From the NCBI GenBank assembly GCA_949451265.1, contig CASTQR010000043.1, forward strand, positions 1-10,005: 10,005 nt of DNA, given 5' to 3'. Below are positions 6,667 to 10,005 of this stretch, one piece after another. Under the pieces are notes generated by a model. It saw only the letters and a program-made list of their open reading frames with translations, made no database searches and was not told the origin of the DNA. A program made the translations under genes and the position numbers. This DNA is from an uncultured Eubacteriales bacterium. GTDB taxonomy: Bacteria > Bacillota_A > Clostridia > Oscillospirales > Oscillospiraceae. How positions within the stretch are numbered: the stretch's first letter is position 1; each line of letters starts with the position of its first letter.

Positions 6667-6903
6667 ATGGTCGATGCTGTTCTAATCGGGAAAGTGATCC
6701 AGAAATGCCGCATAGAAAAGGGCATGACCCAAGAAGTGCTCAGCGGGCTGGCCGATCTGGACCGAACCCATTACAGCAAGATCGAGCGCGGTCTGCGCAG
6801 TCCTACCATTGATACCCTGTTCAAAATTGCGGGCGCGTTGGATGTGCTTCCCCATGAGCTGATGGTCGAAATTGAGATTGCCGTCAGCGAAGAACACACA
6901 TAA
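6667..6903 (+). CDS. XRE/Cro-like helix-turn-helix transcriptional regulator
   Basis: A 78-residue DNA-binding protein that is almost entirely one HTH domain: IGKVIQKCRIEKGMTQEVLS (residues 7-26), then the recognition part DLDRTHYSKIERGLRSPTID and the closing helix TLFKIAGALDVLPHELM. Such one-domain XRE proteins usually bind a palindrome as dimers and often control themselves and a neighbour. The ATG at 6667 was chosen over the GTG at 6661 because AAAGGAGGG sits at 6652-6660, 6 bases from the ATG, while the GTG would directly abut it. The perfect palindrome at 6598-6613 is the natural target. There is no effector or protease domain. Like its divergent partner it is more AT-rich than its surroundings. 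A lone antitoxin-like or element-derived regulator is equally possible. Confidence 0.9.
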   Translation: MVDAVLIGKVIQKCRIEKGMTQEVLSGLADLDRTHYSKIERGLRSPTIDTLFKIAGALDVLPHELMVEIEIAVSEEHT

Positions 6904-6938
6904 AAATCCCCCGGCGGAGTAAAACCGCCAGGGGATTT
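6904..6938. terminator. Shared terminator between the convergent XRE and ilvE genes
   Basis: AAATCCCC (6904-6911) pairs with GGGGATTT (6931-6938); after one C-A mismatch GGCGG pairs with CCGCC, leaving an AGTAAAA loop. Read on the minus strand, downstream of ilvE, it ends in ATTTTTA, a good T-run. On the plus strand, directly after the XRE stop, the tail is ATTTCT. It therefore probably serves both genes and is stronger for ilvE. Confidence 0.82.
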
Positions 6939-6952
6939 CTCATGCTTTCATT

Positions 6953-8020
6953 TTATTCCACAGGCACGACCCACCCGTAGGGGTCGGGCTCCGTCCCCCA
7001 CTGGATCCCGGTGAGGGTGTCGTACAGCCGCTGGGTCAGCCGGCCGATCTGCCCGCCGCTGACCTCCACCCTGGTCTCCCCCTCCGCCAGCAGGCCGATG
7101 GGGGACACCACCGCCGCGGTGCCGGTGCCCCAGGCTTCCTCTAAGGTGCCCGCTTTGGCGGCGTCAAACAGCTCCTGGGCGGCGATGAGCCGCTCCTCCA
7201 CGGAGTAGCCCCAGTCCCGCAGCAGCTCCAGGCAGCTCTTGCGGGTGATCCCCGGCAGCACCGAGCCGGTGAGCTCCGGGGTGACGATGGCGCCGTTGAT
7301 CTTGAACATCACGTTCATGGAGCCAACTTCCTCGATATACTTCCGGTGGACTCCGTCCAGCCACAGCACCTGGGAGTAGCCCTGCTCCTCCGCCCGCTCC
7401 CCGGCGCGGATGGAGGCGGCGTAGTTGCCGCCGCACTTGGTGAAGCCGGTGCCGCCCTTCACGGCCCGCACGTCCTCGTCCTCCACGTAGATTTTCACGG
7501 GGTTGATGCCCTCCGGGTAGTAGGCCCCCACGGGGCAGCAGATGATGGCGAACAGATAGCTGTGGGAGGCGTGGACGCCCAGGGAGCAGTCGGTGGCGAT
7601 GATGAAGGGGCGGATATAGAGGGAGGTGCCCGCCTTGTCCGGCACCCAGTCCCGGTCGGCGGACACCACCGCCTTCACGGCCTGCACGAAGTCCTCCTCC
7701 GGGATCTCCGGGATGCACAGGCGGCGGCAGGAGGAGTTCATCCGGGCCGCGTTCTCATAGGGGCGGAACAGCTGCACCCTGCCCGACCGCGTGCGGTAGG
7801 CCTTCATGCCCTCAAAGATCTCCTGGGCGTAGTGGAACACCATGCAGGACAGCTCGAAGGGCAGGGGGCCGTAGGGTTCGACCCGGGGGTCGTGCCAGCC
7901 CTGGCCGGCGTCGTAGTTCATGAGGAACATGTGGTCGGTGAAGGTCTTGCCGAACACCAAAGTGTCCGGGTCGGGCCGGGGCTTGGGGTTGGGGTTGGGG
8001 GTGAAGGAAATATCCAGCAT
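6953..8020 (-). CDS. ilvE: Branched-chain amino acid aminotransferase
   Basis: A 355-residue PLP enzyme of fold type IV that transfers the amino group between glutamate and the keto acids of valine, leucine and isoleucine; cytoplasmic. Landmarks in order are the N-terminal FTPNPNPKPRPDP stretch typical of the longer bacterial/eukaryotic-type BCATs, FGKTFTDHMFLMNYD (23-37), HYAQEIFEGMKAYR (63-76), the FRPYENAARMN block (85-95), GGTGFTKCGGNYAAS with the PLP lysine Lys195, and GSVLPGITRKSCLELLRDWG with the phosphate-binding region, then GTGTAAVVSPIG. The length is normal. The ATG at 8020 has AAGGAG 9 bases upstream. It is transcribed alone, from the promoter at 8069-8097 to the terminator at 6904-6938. 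No T-box or leader peptide is seen in the short leader. A glycine-cleavage or D-amino acid relative is unlikely given these motifs. Confidence 0.96.
   Translation of the reverse strand: MLDISFTPNPNPKPRPDPDTLVFGKTFTDHMFLMNYDAGQGWHDPRVEPYGPLPFELSCMVFHYAQEIFEGMKAYRTRSGRVQLFRPYENAARMNSSCRRLCIPEIPEEDFVQAVKAVVSADRDWVPDKAGTSLYIRPFIIATDCSLGVHASHSYLFAIICCPVGAYYPEGINPVKIYVEDEDVRAVKGGTGFTKCGGNYAASIRAGERAEEQGYSQVLWLDGVHRKYIEEVGSMNVMFKINGAIVTPELTGSVLPGITRKSCLELLRDWGYSVEERLIAAQELFDAAKAGTLEEAWGTGTAAVVSPIGLLAEGETRVEVSGGQIGRLTQRLYDTLTGIQWGTEPDPYGWVVPVE
7978..8001 (+). other. G-quadruplex-capable tract at the 5' end of ilvE
   Basis: Four runs of at least four G separated by 2-3 bases (GGGG-CTT-GGGG-TT-GGGG-TT-GGGGG) on the plus strand, which is the template strand of ilvE, only about 20-45 bases inside the gene. 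It encodes the conserved Pro-Asn-Pro-Asn-Pro-Lys-Pro part of IlvE, so protein constraint alone could explain it. Confidence 0.5.
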
Positions 8021-8068
8021 AGGACTCGGCTCCTTTTTTATGAAAGTGAATTGGCGAAACTATGTTCT

Positions 8069-8097
8069 ATTATACCAGCGCCGGGGGCGGGACGCAA
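8069..8097 (-). promoter_or_regulatory. Promoter of ilvE
   Basis: On the minus strand, TTGCGT (8097-8092), 17 bases, then a consensus TATAAT (8074-8069) preceded by TGG (extended -10). The predicted start near 8062 leaves a leader of about 40 bases, too short for a T-box, so no riboswitch control is visible. Confidence 0.8.
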
Positions 8098-8107
8098 GGA
8101 TCTTTTT

Positions 8108-8130
8108 TCCGGCAGGGGGCCGGATTTTTC
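8108..8130 (+). terminator. Terminator-like hairpin between the divergent ilvE and padR promoters
   Basis: TCCGGC (8108-8113) and GCCGGA (8119-8124) form a 6-bp stem with an AGGGG loop, followed by TTTTTC. It points in the plus direction although no plus-strand gene lies upstream nearer than 6903. It may stop antisense transcripts running back through ilvE from reaching padR, or be a relic. Without the T-run side it would be an ordinary small stem. Confidence 0.5.
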
Positions 8131-8150
8131 TATGTCCCGGTCTATCCCTC

Positions 8151-8179
8151 TTGACAAACTCGATATTCGAGAATATAAT
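8151..8179 (+). promoter_or_regulatory. Consensus promoter of the padR-DUF2812 operon
   Basis: TTGACA (8151-8156), exactly 17 bases, TATAAT (8174-8179): both boxes match the vegetative consensus perfectly. One operator fills the spacer and a second lies just downstream of the start site. A very strong promoter held down by a repressor is the natural reading. Confidence 0.95.
8159..8171. promoter_or_regulatory. PadR operator 1, inside the promoter spacer
   Basis: CTCGATATTCGAG, an inverted repeat CTCGA-TAT-TCGAG, located between the -35 and -10 boxes. A dimeric repressor bound here would exclude RNA polymerase. Assignment to the adjacent PadR protein is inference from position and from known PadR autoregulation. 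Confidence 0.75.
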
Positions 8180-8191
8180 GGGGGCAGATAA

Positions 8192-8204
8192 CTCGAATAT
8201 CGAG
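8192..8204. promoter_or_regulatory. PadR operator 2, downstream of the start site
   Basis: CTCGAATATCGAG is the exact reverse complement of operator 1, so the pair are mirror copies of one site. Their centres are 33 bases apart (about three helical turns), so both would face the same side of the DNA. Even the flanks agree: both are preceded by A and followed by AAT. Confidence 0.75.
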
Positions 8205-8220
8205 AATAGGGGGCGGTGCC

Positions 8221-8535
8221 ATGCCCAGGGAAAAATTCAGCACCCTGACCGAGCAGATGTTTTATGTGCTGCTGTGCCTCCGGGAGGAATGCTGCGGCAT
8301 GGACATCCTGGACAAAGTGCCCGCCATGACCGGGGGCCGGGTAGGCGTGGGCTCGGGAACGCTGTACAACCTGCTGGAGCAGTTCTGCGGGGCTGGGATG
8401 ATCCGGGAGACCAAGGTGGAAGGGCGCAGGCGCAGCTACCTGCTCACCGGTTACGGCAGGCAGGTGCTGGAACGGGAGTATGACAGGATCCAGGCCCAGG
8501 CGGAGGACTACCGCCGGGTGTTTGGGAAGGAGTGA
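8221..8535 (+). CDS. PadR family transcriptional repressor
   Basis: A 104-residue winged-helix protein of the short (PadR-s2-like) group. FSTLTEQMFYVLLCLREECC (6-25) forms the first helices, VGVGSGTLYNLLEQFCGAGMIRE (41-63) is the recognition helix region with the typical GTLYNLLEQ, KVEGRRRSYLLTGYGRQVL (65-83) is the wing and the start of the last helix, and the charged tail (84-104) is the short dimerisation helix. The ATG at 8221 follows AGGGGG with a 7-base gap. The gene is immediately followed by a DUF2812 gene, a pairing seen widely in Firmicutes, in which the repressor and membrane protein are controlled together. Two mirrored operators in the promoter indicate self-repression (inference). 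The inducing signal is not known; envelope stress or a membrane-active compound is a common proposal for such pairs. Confidence 0.95.
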   Translation: MPREKFSTLTEQMFYVLLCLREECCGMDILDKVPAMTGGRVGVGSGTLYNLLEQFCGAGMIRETKVEGRRRSYLLTGYGRQVLEREYDRIQAQAEDYRRVFGKE

Positions 8536-8540
8536 CAGCG

Positions 8541-9878
8541 ATGAAAGAGACAAGGCGCAGGTTTGAGTGGTTTTCGTTTTACGACCACACCGGGCTGGAG
8601 GCCCATTTGGAACGCATGGCGGAGCAGGGCTGGCTGCTGGAAAGCATCGGGAGCTTCACCTGGAACTACCGCCGGATGGAGCCAAAGAAGCTGACCTACA
8701 GCGTGTGCTATTTCCCCAGGGCGTCCCAGTTCGACCCCGGGCCGTCGGAGGAGCAGGAGACGTTTTACGACTTCTGCGCCCACACGGGCTGGACGCTGGC
8801 GGCGGCCTCCGCCCAGATGCAGGTGTTCTATAACGAACGGGAGAACCCCGTCCCCATCGACACCGACCCGGTGCTGGAGGTGGACGCCATCCACCAGGCG
8901 GCGAAAAAGGGGTGGCTGATCTCCCAGCTCCTGCTTTTGGCAGTGGGGGTGATGAACTTCGGGCAGTTCCTGTGGCAGCTGTTTGTCAATCCCATCGCCA
9001 CGCTGTCCAGCGCCCTCTGGCTGTTTGCTGTGGTGTGCTGGCCCGTGCTGTTTCTGCTGATCGGGATGGATACCGCCACGTATTTCCGCTGGCGGCGCAG
9101 GGCGCTCAAGGCGGCGGAGCAGGGGGAATTCTTGGCCACCAGGAGCCATCCTGTGTTCCCAAAGCTGGCCTTAGCGGTGGTGCTGGCGGGGCTGGTTTGG
9201 TGCCTGTCCTGCCTCCGGGGCGGTATCCTCATGGTGATGGCGGTGTCACTGGTAAGCGTGCTTGGGATCGTCCTGGCCGTGGTGCAAATCCGGGAGCTGC
9301 TGAAACGGCAAAAGGTGCCGGCGGGCATCAACCGGGTGGTCACCTATGGGGCCTGTGCGGTTCTGCCGCTGGTCATGGTGGTGCTGGGCACTGCCCTTGT
9401 GCTCTCGGCGGCCGGCCGCAGCAGGGCGGATTCCGCAGCCCTGCCCCTGACGCTGGACGACCTGATAGAAGTCCCCGGCGAGGGGAAGCTGAACCAGAGC
9501 GTGAATCTCAGCCAGTCTCCCCTGCTGTCTGTGCTGACCGCCGACCAGTACCTTGGGCGGGGCAGGGGCGGCGCGCCCGCCCCCCACCGGCTGAGCTATA
9601 CCGTCACGCAGGTGAAGGCTCCCTTCCTCTATGAGTTCTGCCGGGATGAGCTGCTGGCGGAGGGGGAGGACGAATATTGGGAGGGCCGCTCCTATGTGGG
9701 CCGGGACCCCGCCCCTTGGGGGGCGGCGGAGGCCTATGAGCTGCGGGACGGGGACGGCGGCTGGAACCGGTTCCTGGTGTGCTACCCGAACCGGCTGGTG
9801 GAAATTGATTTTGGCTCCGAGTGGGATGTAACCCCCGCTCAAATGGCTATCGTGGCGGAAAAGCTGGGCGGGGTGTGA
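8541..9878 (+). CDS. DUF2812 membrane protein, PadR-linked
   Basis: A 445-residue protein. Residues about 5-112 are a cytoplasmic DUF2812 domain (RRFEWFSFYDHTGLEAHLER, then MAEQGWLLESIG and the SVCYFPRASQFDP block). Five hydrophobic segments follow (about 125-149, 153-175, 207-225, 228-250, 269-290), and then a C-terminal part of about 155 residues with the DDLIEVPGE and GWNRFLVCYPNRLVEIDF stretches, which an odd number of segments would put outside the cell. The function of DUF2812 is unknown; it is known chiefly as a partner of PadR repressors. The ATG at 8541 has AAGGAG 8 bases upstream, overlapping the end of padR; the GTG at 8532, overlapping the padR stop, lacks such spacing. The two genes are one operon. 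The C-terminal domain is longer than I would expect from the shortest family members. Confidence 0.88.
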   Translation: MKETRRRFEWFSFYDHTGLEAHLERMAEQGWLLESIGSFTWNYRRMEPKKLTYSVCYFPRASQFDPGPSEEQETFYDFCAHTGWTLAAASAQMQVFYNERENPVPIDTDPVLEVDAIHQAAKKGWLISQLLLLAVGVMNFGQFLWQLFVNPIATLSSALWLFAVVCWPVLFLLIGMDTATYFRWRRRALKAAEQGEFLATRSHPVFPKLALAVVLAGLVWCLSCLRGGILMVMAVSLVSVLGIVLAVVQIRELLKRQKVPAGINRVVTYGACAVLPLVMVVLGTALVLSAAGRSRADSAALPLTLDDLIEVPGEGKLNQSVNLSQSPLLSVLTADQYLGRGRGGAPAPHRLSYTVTQVKAPFLYEFCRDELLAEGEDEYWEGRSYVGRDPAPWGAAEAYELRDGDGGWNRFLVCYPNRLVEIDFGSEWDVTPAQMAIVAEKLGGV

Positions 9879-9886
9879 TTTTCCCG

Positions 9887-9915
9887 TTGCAAGTGTGAAA
9901 AAATGTTGGTATACT
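9887..9915 (+). promoter_or_regulatory. Promoter of the deaminase-like gene
   Basis: TTGCAA (9887-9892), 17 bases, TATACT (9910-9915) preceded by TGG (extended -10). It starts only 8 bases after the DUF2812 stop. No terminator lies between, so the deaminase gene may also receive read-through from the PadR operon. Confidence 0.75.
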
Positions 9916-9945
9916 TGCCATAGAAAGAGAACGGGAGGGACTGCC

Positions 9946-10005
9946 ATGGCCCGCATCGACAAACCCAACTACTATCTGGACATCGCCGCCACCGTGCTGG
10001 AGCGC
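9946..10005 (+). CDS. Deoxycytidylate (dCMP) deaminase-like protein, first 20 codons
   Basis: Only 20 residues are in the window: MARIDKPNYYLDIAATVLER. This matches my recollection of the N-terminus of Firmicutes zinc-dependent dCMP/cytidine deaminase-family proteins, which begin M.RIDK.NYYLDIA..V.ERSTC. The zinc-binding and catalytic residues (HAE and PCxxC motifs) lie beyond the window, so the call rests on the start alone. The ATG at 9946 has GGGAGG 6 bases upstream and a good promoter further up. dCMP deaminase converts dCMP to dUMP, feeding thymidylate synthesis. Confidence 0.65.
   Translation, partial: MARIDKPNYYLDIAATVLER

Noticed and set aside
8021..8061. T-box or other amino-acid riboswitch upstream of ilvE
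   Set aside because: The predicted leader is only about 40 bases and has no T-box motif, leader peptide or terminator.
7346..8191. 281-codon plus-strand frame opposite ilvE
   Set aside because: It is a shadow of ilvE, runs through the ilvE promoter, and is His/Gly/Val-rich without motifs.
1..10005. CRISPR array, tRNA, rRNA, transposase, phage or defence genes
   Set aside because: No regularly spaced repeats, tRNA-like folds or recognisable mobile-element or defence protein motifs were seen on either strand; short hairpin pairs are explained by terminators, operators and the repeat at 6231-6359.

Overview
The window comes from a GC-rich, Gram-positive anaerobe, most likely an Oscillospirales gut bacterium (Flavonifractor/Lawsonibacter/Intestinimonas-like). 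This is inferred from gene content and signals only: strong AGGAGG-type ribosome sites, vegetative promoters with 17-18 bp spacers (often with an extended TGn -10), a PadR-DUF2812 pair, an AgrC-like GHKL kinase, an anaerobic sulfatase-maturase remnant and a hairpin-rich intergenic repeat. No rRNA, tRNA, CRISPR array, transposase or recognisable defence system is visible. No lineage assignment was computed.

Layout. 1-811: the 3' half of gltD (glutamate synthase small subunit) and its terminator. 813-2499, minus strand: a two-gene operon of a polytopic membrane protein of unknown function and a membrane-anchored DUF4230 protein, coupled by an ATGA overlap, with a clear promoter and a hairpin in the leader. 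2510-2827: a decayed internal fragment of an anaerobic sulfatase-maturating radical SAM enzyme (anSME). 2881-4281: a GHKL sensor histidine kinase with its own promoter and terminator and no response regulator in view. 4292-4610: a start-less membrane-protein remnant, then the pyrG promoter and leader. 4611-6221: pyrG (CTP synthase). 6231-6359: a multi-hairpin palindromic repeat. 6399-6938: an AT-richer islet with a 50-aa protein and a divergent XRE regulator around a perfect palindromic operator. 6953-8097: ilvE. 8108-9878: a PadR repressor and a DUF2812 membrane protein behind a near-consensus promoter with two mirrored operators. 9887-10005: promoter and first 20 codons of a deoxycytidylate deaminase-like gene.

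How the parts relate. gltD (glutamate), ilvE (glutamate-dependent branched-chain transamination), pyrG (glutamine-dependent CTP synthesis) and the deaminase are housekeeping nitrogen and nucleotide genes. Each appears to be a separate transcription unit, not part of one pathway operon. Between them lie small self-regulated accessory modules (DUF4230 operon, orphan kinase, XRE/50-aa pair, PadR/DUF2812) and two gene remnants. The best candidates for poorly described biology are the DUF4230 operon, the XRE/50-aa module and the PadR/DUF2812 module with its twin operators.
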